Positions 11,260 through 23,830 are shown, numbered from the stretch's first letter. The stretch is 64,000 nucleotides of DNA from Rhynchopus euleeides (GCA_963210315.1 OY723279.1:124001-188000); one strand, 5' to 3'. The notes: generated by a model from the sequence alone, not told the origin. Made by a program: numbers and translations.

Positions 11260-12240
11260 ATTGGCCCTCCTCTGAAGGCGGGGGTGATTTCATCTGCACA
11301 GAGGCCGCCCTGTTCAGGAGGGTGTAGAAAATGCCACACACAACGTGCGTCCGCAGCCTGATGAGGAGGTTGTGGTTGTTCCAGGGGTGATGGAACGCAA
11401 TGCTCTTGACGCAATCTGCACTGGACAGACTTGCCTTACACCTGCGACCTATATATTTACCATACGTTTACATGTCGTGAACAGAGTTGACTCTGATAAA
11501 CGACCTCTACTGGACGCAAGCTCGCAACTGCAGGAAAGTCTTGATAGAGTCATCATAGAGAAGACGTGTTTTTCCGGACTGGCGAGGTCTTAGGTTTTGG
11601 CGTTGAACACAAGGGCTTCGTCAAAGGCCTCGTGACTGGCAGTAACTGCAAGTGGCTCCTGTGCTGGAAACAGAGCATGTGCTGCATCGTGGAAAGAAAG
11701 AATGATCAGAGATCCATCCCGTGACATGTCACAGGACGGAGGGGTTGAACGGCGAATGCTTTTCGGAAAGAACCAAACATACAATAGGAACCTTCCACCA
11801 GGAGAAGGAGCTGTCTGGCAGAAGGAAACCATCACTGGCTATGGAGCGCACATGGCACCTCAAGAACATACACATGGAACGCCCGTCACGACGACGGGAC
11901 ACGTTCGGCCCACATTGAAGTGTGCTGAAACATAAAAAACTGGAGCTGAACAGAACAGCCGAGCTAAAGGGAGAGACCTGAGACTGAGAAAGAACTTACG
12001 GCAAGGAATACACTGCACCCCACAGGCAGCAGTACGGACAGACGACACGGCATGGCCCGCGCACTGATACATGGTGTGTATGGTGTGCACGGCACACCTG
12101 GTTGGGCCCAACTTACGCCCTGGGTCGAGCCACCCAGCCTGCCACAGCCAGGCCTTGAAGAGCAAAGAGCCTTGGCAGAGGAGCCAGCCCGGTGCGCTCG
12201 ACAACGCTTGCCGTCACCCCGTGCCTAACCAGAGAGCAGT
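11260..12240. repeat. Segmental duplication, left copy of 3' flanking DNA
   Basis: This is similar in direct orientation to about 51880-53240. Shared blocks include the stretch around 11640-11750 against 52165-52285, and 11940-12240 against 52920-53220, the last nearly base-for-base. It lies just downstream (3') of membrane-protein paralog 2, as its partner lies downstream of paralog 3. Gene and flank were therefore duplicated together. Confidence 0.85.
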
Positions 12241-13364
12241 GTCGGGCCTAACTTGCGAGGATATTACTTTTGGGGCCCCGAGAGAGAGCAGCTTCTCGCA
12301 TTGTACTTTCCCGGTGAACCGGATACCGGAGTGGGCCATATGCACAGCCAGTGCTCGCGTGTGGCGGGGGTGGGAGTGTGGGGTGCACACGAGCGCAAAG
12401 AATGCAACAAAACAACAAAACACAAAACCGTCTGTCGCAGAAGGTGAAGAGGAGAATAAGGATAGGAGAGAATCAGAGAGATACGCGAATATCACCATTC
12501 ACGGGGATATTCACGATTTACTTGCACGAGACAGAGACGGGACGGCATGTGCAGTTTGCCTCGGCCGACCCTTGCATTGGCTGGAGCTTCAGGTGGGCAG
12601 CACGCCAGCAACACGTTCTCAGAGAGGTGGGTGTGATGGGTCCTGTCAGGGAGATTCGCACCATCGGGACTCTGAGTTCGCAGGTCCCCTTTTCGCAACG
12701 CTTCGCTGCTGTGTCCAAGGGAGGATACTCCAGGAGGGGCACCTCAGGGGGTACCCTCAGAAAATGCATCGGGGGGTGGGCGTTTGGTGGTGTTCGGCAG
12801 GCAGGGAGCTGGGGCCGGTGGGTCACAGAATATCGGAGGAGTGGGAGAGAGGCGGAAGCAGAGAGAGGGTCAGGCAGGCAGGCAGGCACACACACACAAC
12901 GTAAAGCGCTGTGAATGCTGTTTGGAGGAGGGTAGGGTATCGATATGGGACCCGCTGTCACACACAGACACACAGATTGGGGCTTTCTGCTGTAACGTAG
13001 GGAGGGGCCGGGTTGTGCGGCCACCCGACACCCGCATGAACCTTTTTGTCGAGCAAAAAATCAGGCGGGACAAAATCAAACCCCGCAGTTTCTTTTGTTT
13101 TGTTTGTGCAACCTTCTGGTCACCTGCACGTTGGGGCGTGGAGTGTAGGTGAGCAAAACCATTGCTCCCACTGCAACCTTTTTTAGTTCTGAACGCCTTT
13201 CGTGAGCACACGGTGCGTTTGACACAAAAAAGATAGTCGGCAGCGCTTTTGGGCAGCAACCCTTTTTTGACACCGACAGGAGCCCCTGTTGCAGTAATTA
13301 AGTTCGGTGCGTATTTTCGCTGATCACGGCGTGGGTGACTGCATACGCCGAACCTCGTCACCCA

Positions 13365-16300
13365 TCACATCACGTAGTACTGCCGCTGCTTCTGCGGGGT
13401 CATGGGCAGCGTGCGGTCGAAGCTATACCGCAGTTGAGCCGACCCCACCCAAGAGCGGGCCCGCGGCTCCGCCCTCCCCAGTGCCGGCTCGCGTGTGCCC
13501 TGCATGGCATGGCCCTGGTGTGGTGATCCCGTGCCTTCAGTCCACAGCCTGTAGTCCGCGCCTGCTGTGCCTGCCGGCATCGACGACGATGTGGCAGCTC
13601 GCTCCCGCACCAGGGGCTGGGGTGTGTGCGGCGTGATAGGCGTGGCAGGCATGGGGCAGCAGGAGCTCCTGTCACTGAAGGGCGACACGAGGTCGTCATC
13701 GCTCATGAGGTGCTCGGTATACACGGACACCCTGCGGGTGCGGGGCGTGCGCACTGCGCGCGGCGCGCGGCCTGCAGAGGCCCTGCTGCTGCCGGGCGCC
13801 AGGCTGGGGGAGGCGAACACAGTGTCTGCGGGGTACAGCTGAGGGGACACTGCCTCCGGACGCATGTCAGTGCTGCCAGCGCCTCCGGCAGACGAGGCGT
13901 CGTCATGCGACTGCGAGACGTGATCGCTGTGCAGCGCGATGCCGACAGGTGTGTACGCAGACCCGTCTGAGGCGTAGCCGCTAGTCAGACGGTGCAAGGG
14001 TTCCCCAGACAGCTCAGACAGCTGGTCCAGAGGGATCGCGGGTATGAAGCGGGGGTGGGGGTGGTGCTGCCCGCGTCTCTCCCACTCTGCTGCCTGCATC
14101 CGGCTCGGTGCGTGTGTGTACAGCTGCACAACGATGGTGGTGGCATCGAGGACAGCCTTCACCAGCATGAACACGACACCCACTGTCAGCAGCATGCTCG
14201 AGAAGCCGAAGAACACTGCGTTAGGGTTCTCTATATAGTAGCCGATGGCGCTGAGGATGAGGGCAGCGCTCTGCAGCGTCAGCACAGCCCCGTCGATGAT
14301 GTTGTCGCGTGTGCGGACATGCGGGTGGAGCGAGACCTCGAGGCACATCATGGTGAGGATGACGAGGAAGCCTGCCAGGCGGGCATGGCCACACCCGACG
14401 AGGTTCTCTGTGGACACCGCCTGCGTCGCAGCCAGGGCAAAGCCTGCCGCGTATTCGAACACAGAGTACCACACGACGGCAGGGCGGAAGGGGCGGATGG
14501 CTGATGTGTAGCGCTGCACCCAGTGGCAGCCGCGCGTCACGGACACCCACTCGCCAGGCCCTGCCAGGTGGCGCATCAGGGTGCCCCGCTCCACGTCGTC
14601 GCGGTACAGCGCCTTGTGCGGCACGGCGTGGCGCACGCGTGCAAACAGCAGCACAGGCACCACGAGGCACACAGCGACGGTGGCTATCCCAAGGAGGACC
14701 AACACGGCTGGCTCGTCGCCCGACCCGCGCAGCAGCAGCAGCCCTGCGTAGGCTGTGCCCTGGTAGAGGGCAGAGAAGGCAGCCAGCGGCACCGAGGGGA
14801 AGCGCAGCACGGCACGCAGGTCGTCCCCCAGCCGCTGCAGCAGCGTGCAGCCCGCCCCGCACCGCCGCACCGTGTGCACCACCGCAAACGACACCGCGTA
14901 CAGCAGGAAGCTGATGGCGATGTTCCCGACAACAGCACCTGCGGCGTGGCTGCCCAGCAGCCGGATCTGCGTGGGGTGCAGCGGCAGCGGCAGGTCCACC
15001 TGCCCCGACAGGACGCACCCCCGCCCCAGCAGCGTCGCGCGTGTCACGCCGCTTGCGCTGGCCCCGGACAGCACACTCGCCAGGACTGTGGCGCTCCCGA
15101 TGTCTTCGACGTCCGACTCCCCCACCTGAACAGCCTGCGAGCGGTTCCCCTGCAGCTCTGCTGCCACAGCCGGTGCCGCCGTGACGGCAGGTGCAGGCGT
15201 CTCCGCAAGGGGTGCAGCTGTGGGTGTTGGTGTTGCCGCCACAGGTGTTGCCGGCGGCAGTGTCTGCGGGACAGATGTCTGCGGAACAACCGTCGGCGGT
15301 GCCGGTGTGGACGGCAGGGGTGTGGGTGGTGCAGGTGTTGTGGGGAGCGCCGTGTCGGGTGCAGGTGTGCTCGGAGCAGGCGTGGGTGGTGCAGGTGTGG
15401 CAGGGGCGGCTGTTGGCGGAGACGAGGTCTCGGGTGCAGGTGTCGCAGGTGACGGTGTCGGTGGCGAGGGTGATGCCGGGGCAACGGTTGGTGGTGCGGG
15501 TGTTGCAGGGGACAGGGTTGCAGGTGCAGGTGTAGGTGGCACAGGTGTCGGTGGTGCTGATGTTGGTGGGGCAGGTGTGGGAGGGGACGGGGTTGGCGGC
15601 ACAGGCGTCAGAGGTGCAGGTGTCGCAGGTGCCGGAGTTGGGGGTGACAGGGTAGGTGGTGCCGCTGTAGCAGGTGCAGACGTCGGGGGCACCGGAGTCG
15701 GAGGTGCAGGAGTTGGAGGGGAAGGTGTCAGCGGTGCGGGAGTTGGAGGTGCAGGTGTCGGCGGGAACGGAGTGGGTGGTGCAGGTGTTAGTGGTGACGC
15801 CGTGTCAGGTGCAGGTGTCGGAGGTGCAGGCGTCGGGGGCGCCGCAGTCGGAGGTGACGGTGTTAGAGGGGAGGGTGTCAGCGGTGCAGGGGTTGGAGGT
15901 GCGGGTGTTGGCGGGGAAGGGGTCGGTGGCGAGGGTGTCGGTGGTGCCGGAGTTGGAGGTGCGGGTGTTGGCGGGGATGGGGTCGGTGGCGAGGGTGTCG
16001 GAGGTGCAACTGTCGGCGGGGACACTGTCGGAGCTAATGTTCCAAGCCCCTCGAAGTAAGCGTACTGAACGAACCACAAGCAGTCGAGGGTGTCGCAGTC
16101 GCCACGGAACCAGCCGGTGACAAACGCGTTCTCAGGGGGCTGGCACCACCGCGTCGCATCGTTGGCCATGCAGTCCCGTACGTCCAGCACTGGACGCCGC
16201 TCCCCGATTGTGGGCAGCAGCTTCAGGTTAAATGAAGATGGACCCACGCCGTTGATCTGCGTGTGGCAACAGTGCCATATAGATAGGCACGACAGCCCGT

Positions 16301-17048
16301 CACACACGCCATCACTGGCAAACCCACGCAGCACAGTATCCTCGGCCAGGCACCGCATCCACTTCCACGCGTCAAACGGGAAGTCGCCAAAGAACGGCCC
16401 TGCTTTCTGGTAATACTTGCACCCTGCATTTGCGTTGACATTTGCTTTCGGATACATGGGACGCGTGCACCGCCCGTGCTGCAGCCCTGACAGCCCGTCC
16501 ATCTCCACTGTGCGGCGGAACCCCTGCAGCTGTGCGTCTGTCTCGCAGTTGCACCGTCGATCATCGGTCACCCTGCTGCACGTGTTGGTCCAGTCTTTGT
16601 CCAACGTGCCGTGGTCCTTCCCAACAACGGGGGGCATGGTGCCCAGCGGCACGATGGTGTAGGCAGAGAAGCGTGTGGGGCTGCCACAGAACTGTGCCGC
16701 ATTCGGGGCAGCACACGCAGCACACTCGCTGTTCACCGCCGTGATGGCACGCGGCCCTTCGAGCGTGAACCCGCACCAGCACGCCGTGTCCAGCACACCC
16801 ATGACGGGGTACGGCCCCCCGTTGATGTCTGTCCTGCTGCAGTAGGTCTCGCAGTCTGCCGGCGTCATCGGCGCCGCCACCCCCACCGTCCACTGGTGCA
16901 CCATCAGGTTCTTGCTGGCGCTGTACTCGAGGCAGCCTTCGTGCGTCAGTGCCCCCGCCTGCACCCACACCGCCGCCACCGCCAGCACGCGCAGCACCTG
17001 GCAGGCTCGCATCCACCCCACCCCGTGTGTCTTGTGTGTGGCTAGCAT
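13365..17048 (-). CDS. WSC-domain, Pro/Thr-stalk, multi-pass membrane protein (paralog 2)
   Basis: Encodes 1227 aa from the ATG at 17048, the first in-frame ATG after a CAG acceptor-like site. The ATG at 17012 ([20 protein letters not shown]) would give a classic signal peptide. Order: WSC-like domain with paired Cys (about 30-120), second Cys-rich module (CNCETD, CDGLSC, CDTLDC), a long [10 protein letters not shown] stalk (DNA 15190-16045), about seven membrane segments (DNA 14110-15060) and a Ser-rich tail. It is nearly identical to paralog 3 in the signal/WSC region and membrane core, but different in the stalk repeats and tail. Probably a plasma-membrane receptor or adhesion protein; function is inferred from architecture only. 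A short out-of-frame ATG sits in the leader of this copy. Confidence 0.87.
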   Translation of the reverse strand: MLATHKTHGVGWMRACQVLRVLAVAAVWVQAGALTHEGCLEYSASKNLMVHQWTVGVAAPMTPADCETYCSRTDINGGPYPVMGVLDTACWCGFTLEGPRAITAVNSECAACAAPNAAQFCGSPTRFSAYTIVPLGTMPPVVGKDHGTLDKDWTNTCSRVTDDRRCNCETDAQLQGFRRTVEMDGLSGLQHGRCTRPMYPKANVNANAGCKYYQKAGPFFGDFPFDAWKWMRCLAEDTVLRGFASDGVCDGLSCLSIWHCCHTQINGVGPSSFNLKLLPTIGERRPVLDVRDCMANDATRWCQPPENAFVTGWFRGDCDTLDCLWFVQYAYFEGLGTLAPTVSPPTVAPPTPSPPTPSPPTPAPPTPAPPTPSPPTPSPPTPAPPTPAPLTPSPLTPSPPTAAPPTPAPPTPAPDTASPLTPAPPTPFPPTPAPPTPAPLTPSPPTPAPPTPVPPTSAPATAAPPTLSPPTPAPATPAPLTPVPPTPSPPTPAPPTSAPPTPVPPTPAPATLSPATPAPPTVAPASPSPPTPSPATPAPETSSPPTAAPATPAPPTPAPSTPAPDTALPTTPAPPTPLPSTPAPPTVVPQTSVPQTLPPATPVAATPTPTAAPLAETPAPAVTAAPAVAAELQGNRSQAVQVGESDVEDIGSATVLASVLSGASASGVTRATLLGRGCVLSGQVDLPLPLHPTQIRLLGSHAAGAVVGNIAISFLLYAVSFAVVHTVRRCGAGCTLLQRLGDDLRAVLRFPSVPLAAFSALYQGTAYAGLLLLRGSGDEPAVLVLLGIATVAVCLVVPVLLFARVRHAVPHKALYRDDVERGTLMRHLAGPGEWVSVTRGCHWVQRYTSAIRPFRPAVVWYSVFEYAAGFALAATQAVSTENLVGCGHARLAGFLVILTMMCLEVSLHPHVRTRDNIIDGAVLTLQSAALILSAIGYYIENPNAVFFGFSSMLLTVGVVFMLVKAVLDATTIVVQLYTHAPSRMQAAEWERRGQHHPHPRFIPAIPLDQLSELSGEPLHRLTSGYASDGSAYTPVGIALHSDHVSQSHDDASSAGGAGSTDMRPEAVSPQLYPADTVFASPSLAPGSSRASAGRAPRAVRTPRTRRVSVYTEHLMSDDDLVSPFSDRSSCCPMPATPITPHTPQPLVRERAATSSSMPAGTAGADYRLWTEGTGSPHQGHAMQGTREPALGRAEPRARSWVGSAQLRYSFDRTLPMTPQKQRQYYVM

Positions 17049-17072
17049 CCCACACTGTGTGGCATTGCCTGC

Positions 17073-17106
17073 CTGCGGTGCGGGTGGTGTGGGGGAAAAC
17101 ACACAA
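17073..17106 (-). promoter_or_regulatory. Putative splice or trans-splice acceptor before paralog 2
   Basis: Read on the minus strand, a CA/pyrimidine-rich tract (TTTTCCCCCACACCACCCGC) ends in CAG 25 bases before the ATG. The same tract is kept before paralog 3 (57549-57580), and a CACACCGCAG lies before the WD40 gene. It could be an intron 3' end or a spliced-leader acceptor; no donor is recognised. Confidence 0.4.
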
Positions 17107-18713
17107 GACAGACGCAGACGCCAGCATACACACATTAGCCACAGGCACAAAAGGTGAACCCACAAGCAGACATGCCAAACCAACCACCCTTCCATCGCGC
17201 TCTCACCCAGACACCTTTGGGAGTTGGGAGTCGGCTATTGACAGGCACACAGTGCGCCTGGGGCGTGATGGCGGCGGGCGCAGATCTGATCTGTTCCGCC
17301 GGGACGCGTGGGTTTGATTCAGGGGTTTGACCCCCACTGGAGGATGTGACTGGGAGGCAGCCACACCACCCCCCACACACCCAGTGCACCCCCTGCCCAG
17401 CACCCACCGGGTGCACCTCCCCCTGCCCGCCACTCTCTGCACCCCATGCACCCCCACCCCACACCGCTGCCGTGTCCCACGCCCCTCCAACCCAACCCCT
17501 CCCTCCCCCCCTTGCACAGACGACAGCCGGTCTCACCACCGGCAGCAGGACCCTGTCTGTGGGACGAACCCGTGCTGCTCCGCGGAGTGGACTTGATGGC
17601 AGCCTCGCAGTGGAAACACGCACGTGAATAGGATGGAAAGTGACACCTGGAAAGGTGGCACATGGTCATGCCTGGGATCCGTTGAGGGTAGACATCAGTG
17701 CAACATCATGCCACACACTCTGCCCTTGCGCAAAGCCTCGTCTCATTCGGTACTGGGGGCTGGTCCCATGGTGAAATACGACGCGGAAACTAGCCTTGCA
17801 CACATCTATGTGCCGCACTGTGATCCGTGTGGGTGCACTATCGCAGTCACAGCCCCACCAAGCACACTGCGTGCAGCGGGAGGCGTCACAGTGTCGAGCC
17901 CTGTGTATCGAAAGAGTACAGGCACAACGGGCCCAATCCCGATCACAGTCCGCAGACCCCAAGATGGGGCACAGATGCGGACCACGTTGACATCGCAAAC
18001 GGCCCTACCGCCCTGCACCGTGACGTGGCAGCACATACGGAACACAAACACCGTCTCCGAAGACTGCTCTGTTGAATTCTTGTGCGTGTGTGGGCGTGCC
18101 TGGCGAGCCGTGCTCTCGATCAGAGCCCCACAACAGCAACAACAGCAACAGCACAAACGAGGAAACGGGGCAACCTCATGCTCACAACGTGCTGCACCAG
18201 ACCGATGGCCGAAGGGTAGAACTATGGGGAAGGGTGAGGGTGCCTGGGTCCTAATCGACGCCATCTCCACACGCCGCGGTGCAGCAGCAGAAACGGGTTT
18301 GCGGAACAGAAGAGGGGCGGGCAAGGGGGACCCAAGGGGGCTTTCATCAAGCCGACACCATCGCCTGCAAGTGCTGCATTCAAATCATTCAGCACACGCT
18401 GCAGAAGGCTTGGGACTCAGACGTGTGTTGCGTTCGATTCGTGTGGTTGGTGGGTGAGTGAACACGACAAGAGAACATGATGGAACAGAGCAGCACACCA
18501 CCCTTCCAGGCCGACTGTCGGTGAGGCGCGCTGACCCTTGAAACGCTTCGCGCGGGGACATGGTTAGCCACCTTGGAAAGCTGCACTACCTCTGTGCAGT
18601 AGGGTGTCTAGTGGATGTGCATGGAAAAAACAGGGGAGATGGCTTTCTCTTGCATCAGGCCGTACCGATAACCGCAATAGGTCTCCTAGGCTAAAAGCCT
18701 CTGGCCGACAGAA

Positions 18714-18759
<46 letters not shown>

Positions 18760-19623
18760 AAAGGATTGGCTCCGAGGACACATGTGGGAGAACGGTAGGG
18801 TTCGGAGTGGTATAGTCTATCTGTGATCCCCGGCTTTGTGATGTCACAATTGCTGCAATGCGGGACACAGTCTTGTTGGGCGAGAGGTGATACAATGCTG
18901 TCCACATAGCTTCAACTGCGCCACACTGGGAGCAGGGCGACACAATCGCCTGCAAGTGCTGCCTCTTCAGCACGGCGCTGCAGGCTGGAGCAGACACAAG
19001 TGCACATCATGGGATTTTCAACAACGATTCAGTCGCTAATTCAGGAGACTGTCGCGAGATTTCCTCATCTGAAGCACACATCCGGGTGTCACTCGCAGGG
19101 CCTTCGCTCAGCCAGGAGGCCAGGTCCAGTGGCCTCCGAGACACCTGCCCCCTCACGAACAGGCACTCGCCAACCGCAGACACGTCGACATGGGAATCCA
19201 GGATGGGATGGGGAACGCAGGACTGCAGGTCCTGAGCATGGGGGGTGGGGAAGAGGAAGAAGACACGCCTTCGTCACGCACGCAGAAGGTGTTGGATGTG
19301 GGCAGACCACGTGCACCAATCAGCGTGTCTGGGGAAGACGTGGGAGGATGCGAAAACTGTGTTTTAGTGCAAATCTGAAAGGGAAACAATAGAAGAGCCG
19401 AAGGGTATTCGTCGATCGCGAGAACACCCCGTGGGAGGATGCGAAATGAAAATCCCACTGCACTGGCAATGCAGAAAGCAACACAGCTGGCTGCATCGCA
19501 CAATGCAAAGGGGAGGGGGCGAGTCGACAGAAGGGGAGGCATGACGGGGGCATCAAGTCGACACCATTGTCTGCAAGTGCTACGGGATGCACCATGCTGC
19601 AGCTTGGAGCAGCAGCACAACAG

Positions 19624-20000
19624 GCGGTTGCAGCGCCGGAACCGGCACCGCCTCCGCCTCCACCGCCACGCCCCCCCGCGCCGCGCTTCCTGGGAAATGG
19701 CCCTGCTCTGTGGAGGGATTTGGTCTCACCCCGGAGAGTCGCAATCCGGGCGTCGTGCTCCAGCTCCTCCGGGCAGCGCCCCGCAGGCGCCTCCCTCTTG
19801 CGCTCCCCCCCCCCGCGGTGCCCCCGCAGGATCCCGGTCGGAGGTGGTTGAGGTGCTGCTGCTGCCTCCCTGCGGCTCCCAACCCCCCCTGTAGATCACC
19901 ACCACCACCGCCACCCCCTGCTCCTCCCCTGAGCTTCGGCTGTGTGAGGCTGCCGTGGAGGGGGTGCGCCTCGATCCTCCTCAGCGCCGCAGAGAGTTCT
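19624..20000 (-). repeat. Duplicated GC-rich block, copy 1
   Basis: Nearly identical in direct orientation to 24903-25310, with different lengths of the ccacc and ccgcc runs. On the minus strand it reads as Gly-rich protein with LSAALRRIEAHPLHGSLTQP. In this copy the frame of the downstream helical part is shifted relative to copy 2. Homopolymer length differences break the frame. Confidence 0.7.
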
Positions 20001-20103
20001 GCAAATTCCGAGGAGGATGTGGATGATGACGACGACCCGCAAGGCGACGTGCCTCTGTTGGGGAAGGAGGCCCCACCACCTCCACCTCCACCACCCCACC
20101 CCG

Positions 20104-20289
20104 GTCCAGAAGGGACACAGCGCAAACTACGCGGCGAACATCATCCTGCAACAAATGTACAACACGGCAACGGCGCACGACATGGTCTTCGCGCCTGAAT
20201 GGGTTCCAACAGATCAGCAAGAGGCGGACTGCTTCACACGGGGGGTGAAGGCAGACTACAACTTTCCTCTAGCGACTCTAACCCTGTGA
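20104..20289 (+). pseudogene. Possible retroelement RNase H-like C-terminal fragment
   Basis: One frame ends EWVPTDQQEADCFTRGV followed by about 13 residues and a stop. The pattern WVPT-D-x3-AD-x3-RG resembles the C-terminal end of RNase H domains in LTR- and DIRS-type retroelements, where the Asp of AD is catalytic. No reverse transcriptase is present nearby. The match is short and could be chance. Confidence 0.3.
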
Positions 20290-21671
20290 GGCGGGACGAG
20301 CCCGTCTCGGACCGAGTAGCGGACACAACACCCCGCGGTGGTCGAGACCACCACGTCCCTAAGGGAACCTCAGGGTCCAGGTGGAAGCGTCAACGCATCA
20401 TTAAGGAAGAAGGAAGCACGGTTGCTACGCTTTTGGGGGGAGGAGGGGGTGGACTGCTCTGCATCGTGATACCCGTGAGGGTAACCAAATGCAGAACAGG
20501 GGGCACAGGCGCACACACAAAGGCAGCACACAAGTGACAAGTGGCAGGGGCTGGGGTCTGGGGCTGGGCCGCCACGCCATTCGCTTATCCTGACTTTCTG
20601 ATCCGGCAAACTACACACCAAACACAAAAGCAGTACATGCACTGCAACAACAACCTCCGAAGGAAGCCACAATGCCCTCGTGACTCCAAAGCAGCTGATG
20701 GCATCGGAGGGCAATCATCATCGTACGACGTCTCACAGCTGCAGAACAAGACGTCAGACACAGACAGCAAGGAATACACACACATACTGACACCTGACCC
20801 CGGGATATCCCGGGATTTCCCGGAACCCGCAAGAATACGCAAAAGAAACTGCCGCAGCAGCTGCAGGGAACAGGAGCCTGGTTCACACGCAAGACAGAAC
20901 GGGCCTTCTTCCAACCCCCTGCTCCACACCACACCCCCGCCTCCAAAACAATGACAGGGGCGCCGTGCGGTGGGAGGCACACCTTCCGCTGCAGATTATG
21001 TGATCCGAGCGGTGTCGAGAAGGATGGGGTGTGGTGCGGTGTGGGTCGGGGAGGGGGTGGTGGAGGGTGCCAACCCCCGCAGCACAGGGGGTTGGAGTAG
21101 GGGTGGGGAAGACCAGGACTGCAGGTCCTGAAGCTATGAGTTGGGGAAGAGGAACACACCACACATTCGCTGCAGCGTGGGTGGGGGTTCGGCGGCCTGG
21201 TAGGCCTGGCACTTTTGCCTTAGAACACACGACGTTTTATGGCAATGACAACATGGAAGAGACGCACAACAGCTGTTTGGGCACAGGCGAACCTGGTCGG
21301 CCTGGGAGGGCGGGAGGGCGTGGGGGTGGTGGTGGGGAACGGAGCTCTGCCAACAGGCACATAGGTTGGGCGTGGGAGGGAGGGGTGAGGACCCTGTCGC
21401 GTTGTGTCGCCCAGTGTGGCTGGACCACAAGTGCGGGAGCGGCATGCAGGTGCATGGGCACTGGGGTGGCCCACGCAGGTGTCGGGGTCGCAATGTGAAC
21501 AGAGCGCAGACAACCGGCGTGGGCCAGCCCCTGTGGCACCGGTCACGATGCATGGGGCACTGGCTGCACCTGCCTGAGGCAACACACGACAGGGCTGGGA
21601 TAAACATCAAAACGCGTCTTCGCTGTCGATATGTCACAGCAGATAACAAGAATGGCAGCTGGCTTCAGAGC

Positions 21672-23795
21672 TCACAGCCCGGAGACGTCCCACACAAGCA
21701 GCTGGCCGTCGTGGCCTGCGGTGGCCACACGTGTGCCATTGGGGGAGAAGCTGAGGCGGTGCACACCACCCGTGTGGCCCAGAAGCGCTGCCACCTGGGC
21801 CCCGGTGCTGGTGCCCCACACCGCCACCGGGCCCACCCCGGCAGCGGCAACGAGGCCCCCGTCAGGCGAGTGCTGCACGTCGAACACGAATCCGGACGCG
21901 TGTTGCAGGCGCAGGCGCTCGCTGGCGGCACTGGCGGCGCTGCTGCCCGCCCACAGCCCCACACGCACCGTCCCGTCGTCCATCCCACGCGCAAGCTCGT
22001 CCCCGCTCGGGGAGAAGGACAGCGCCGTGACACGTGCCCCAACAGACACCACCGCCGCATCCTGCTCCCCGTTGTCCACAGCGAAGACGTGCACCGCCTC
22101 GTCCGTCTCTGCGTGCACCATCGCCATCACGGCGGCAACGCGCGCCACTGACCCACCCCCACCAGCCGCAGGAGGCACAAACGCCACCTCGCGCGCGTGC
22201 CTGTAGACAACATGATGTGGCCGCACGCCGGGCACGGCGTCGTACACACGCGTCACCTGCCCCGCCCCAGCGACCACGACCAGCCGTCCGTCCGGCGAGA
22301 ACCGCACGCGCCGCACAGGTCCCGCCCCCGCGCCCCCCTGCTCCAGCTCCAGCAGCACCGCCCCGGTGGTGGCGTCACACAGCACAGCACGCCCACCAAC
22401 TCCGCCCGCAGCAATACGCCCTCCGTCCGGCGAGAAGGCCACGTCGTGCGCGGCAAAACCGCCGCATCCGAGCGACCGCAGCTGCGCCCCCGTGGCAGCG
22501 CTGAACACACGAACCACACCGTCCGACCCTCCTGCCGCGATCTGTGTCCCGTCTGCTGAATAGCCCACGCTCAGCACGCGCCCAGAGTGTTGGATCAGCA
22601 GCACGCAGTGCCGAGACGCTCCGGCACGGCACACACCAGCTACGGTGTCTGCTTCGACACAGCTCACCGGCACAGGTGTCGCGGGTGTGGGTGTCGGAGG
22701 CAACGGCGTTTCGGGTGCGGGTGTTGCAGGTGACGGGGTAGCAGGAGCAGGTGTTGGGGGCGCAGGTGATGGCGGTGAAGGTGTAATAGGTGCAGGGGTC
22801 GGAGGTGCCGCTGTTGCAGGTGAAGGGGTAGCAGGTGCAGGTGTTGGGAGGTCCCACAGGTGAACGCCGGCATTGCTGGTCGACGACTCAGCAGTGATGA
22901 TGGTATCACTTTTGTGGAAGTACGACACTGCATGTATCGGTCCGGTCGGCGTGGTGTAGGACTGTGCCAGGCTCCCGCTCTCCACCATGTAAACCTTCAT
23001 GCTACCCTCTCCAACCACCACCAGCTTGCTCCCGTCGTGGTTGAAGGAAATATCGGTAGAATAAAACACGATCGGAATCTGCTTGTGCAGGGAGTAGTCA
23101 CTCAGCTTGTAGATGTTGACGCTGTCGCTCGAAAGGACACCCACACTCGCGAAGTACAGCCCATCTGGTGACACCTGTGTGGCCAGAACAGGACTTGTGT
23201 GATCAGTCAGCGTCTTGAGAACAGTCCCAGTCGTTGCGTCCCACACAACGACCTTGTAGTCATCCGACACACTGATGAGTCTTCCCCCGTCAAGGGTGTA
23301 CATCAACCCGTAAACATCATTGGTGTGACCCCCAGTGAGGGTCAGCAGCAAGGCACCTGTCGCAGCATTCCATATGTAGATGTTGCCGCCACCGTACCCA
23401 GAGGCAACACGTGTCCCGTCTGGTGAGTATGCAACAGAATAACAATCCCCCTTCGTGTTGTCGGACCACACTTCCGTCCCGCTGCTCAAGCTGACGACAG
23501 CCACACCACTAAGCCCCAATGACACCGCCAATTTGTCGCCATCAGGGGAGAATGCGGGTTGGCCTGCAGCAAAGTAGGAGGGCACTGTGACAGCAGCACC
23601 TGTTGCCACATTATACACATGCAATCCGCTCTGTTTTCCTGCAACTGCAGCTAACGTGTCGTCAGGTGAAACTGCGACACGCCACGGATCTCCGGGACCC
23701 CTTGCAAGCTCTGCGCTGCACTGCGGCCCTGCAACACTCGGGCATGGTGGGAGTGCACCAAAGCACAGCGACAGCAGCGCCGCTACAGCTGCCAT
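21672..23795 (-). CDS. Secreted double WD40 beta-propeller protein
   Basis: Encodes 707 aa from the ATG at 23795, opening with a signal peptide (MAAVAALLSLCFGALPPCPS). Residues about 30-320 form a first WD40-like propeller with repeated SPDG and VWD/IWN strands (for example VAYSPDGTRVASGYGGGNIY). A 60-70-residue Pro/Thr linker follows (DNA 22660-22855), of the same PPTPA type as the membrane-protein stalks. A second propeller of about six blades ends LLVWDVSGL. No transmembrane segment is visible, so the product is probably secreted or lumenal, which is unusual for WD40. Such propellers usually scaffold protein contacts; partners are unknown. A CACACCGCAG acceptor-like site lies immediately upstream. 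The shared linker suggests co-expression with the WSC membrane proteins; this is inference. Confidence 0.88.
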   Translation of the reverse strand: MAAVAALLSLCFGALPPCPSVAGPQCSAELARGPGDPWRVAVSPDDTLAAVAGKQSGLHVYNVATGAAVTVPSYFAAGQPAFSPDGDKLAVSLGLSGVAVVSLSSGTEVWSDNTKGDCYSVAYSPDGTRVASGYGGGNIYIWNAATGALLLTLTGGHTNDVYGLMYTLDGGRLISVSDDYKVVVWDATTGTVLKTLTDHTSPVLATQVSPDGLYFASVGVLSSDSVNIYKLSDYSLHKQIPIVFYSTDISFNHDGSKLVVVGEGSMKVYMVESGSLAQSYTTPTGPIHAVSYFHKSDTIITAESSTSNAGVHLWDLPTPAPATPSPATAAPPTPAPITPSPPSPAPPTPAPATPSPATPAPETPLPPTPTPATPVPVSCVEADTVAGVCRAGASRHCVLLIQHSGRVLSVGYSADGTQIAAGGSDGVVRVFSAATGAQLRSLGCGGFAAHDVAFSPDGGRIAAGGVGGRAVLCDATTGAVLLELEQGGAGAGPVRRVRFSPDGRLVVVAGAGQVTRVYDAVPGVRPHHVVYRHAREVAFVPPAAGGGGSVARVAAVMAMVHAETDEAVHVFAVDNGEQDAAVVSVGARVTALSFSPSGDELARGMDDGTVRVGLWAGSSAASAASERLRLQHASGFVFDVQHSPDGGLVAAAGVGPVAVWGTSTGAQVAALLGHTGGVHRLSFSPNGTRVATAGHDGQLLVWDVSGL

Positions 23796-23797
23796 GT

Positions 23798-23830
23798 CTG
23801 CGGTGTGTCAGTGTGTCCTCCTCCTCGAGA
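23798..23830 (-). promoter_or_regulatory. Putative acceptor site before the WD40 gene
   Basis: On the minus strand, GACACACTGACACACCGCAG ends two bases before ATGG. It resembles the CA-rich CAG-terminated tracts before membrane-protein paralogs 2 and 3. This may be a trans-splicing or intron acceptor; it cannot be distinguished from sequence alone. Confidence 0.35.

Larger units (their letters stand above)
8604..13364. other. Intergenic region with repeats, no gene supported
   Basis: This stretch holds the 130-bp tandem repeat at 8991, CA microsatellites (9288-9371, 9440-9456, 9535-9550), a MITE (9575-9694), a GGGA array (10505-10535), a hairpin near 10690-10750 and the left part of a segmental duplication (about 11260-12240). 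Some frames reach 200-277 codons, for example plus-strand 12071-12904. They start inside duplicated non-coding DNA and show no domain or plausible amino-acid bias, so I do not call them. Confidence 0.45.
17107..21671. other. Intergenic region, no intact gene supported
   Basis: A plus-strand frame of 277 codons (17624-18457) and several shorter ones exist, but none has a domain or convincing composition. The motif cgcctgcaagtgctgc recurs near 18362 and 18950 and in altered form near 19573, suggesting degraded copies of one repeat. The stretch also holds one member of a low-complexity duplicated block (19624-20000) and a retroelement-like fragment (20104-20289). Confidence 0.4.

Noticed and set aside
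12071..12904. 277-codon plus-strand ORF
   Set aside because: Starts in duplicated 3' flank DNA; the second copy (53051 onward) loses the frame quickly, so it is not under coding constraint.
17624..18457. 277-codon plus-strand ORF
   Set aside because: No domain, weak composition and a poly-CAG-like stretch; not distinguishable from chance in GC-rich DNA.
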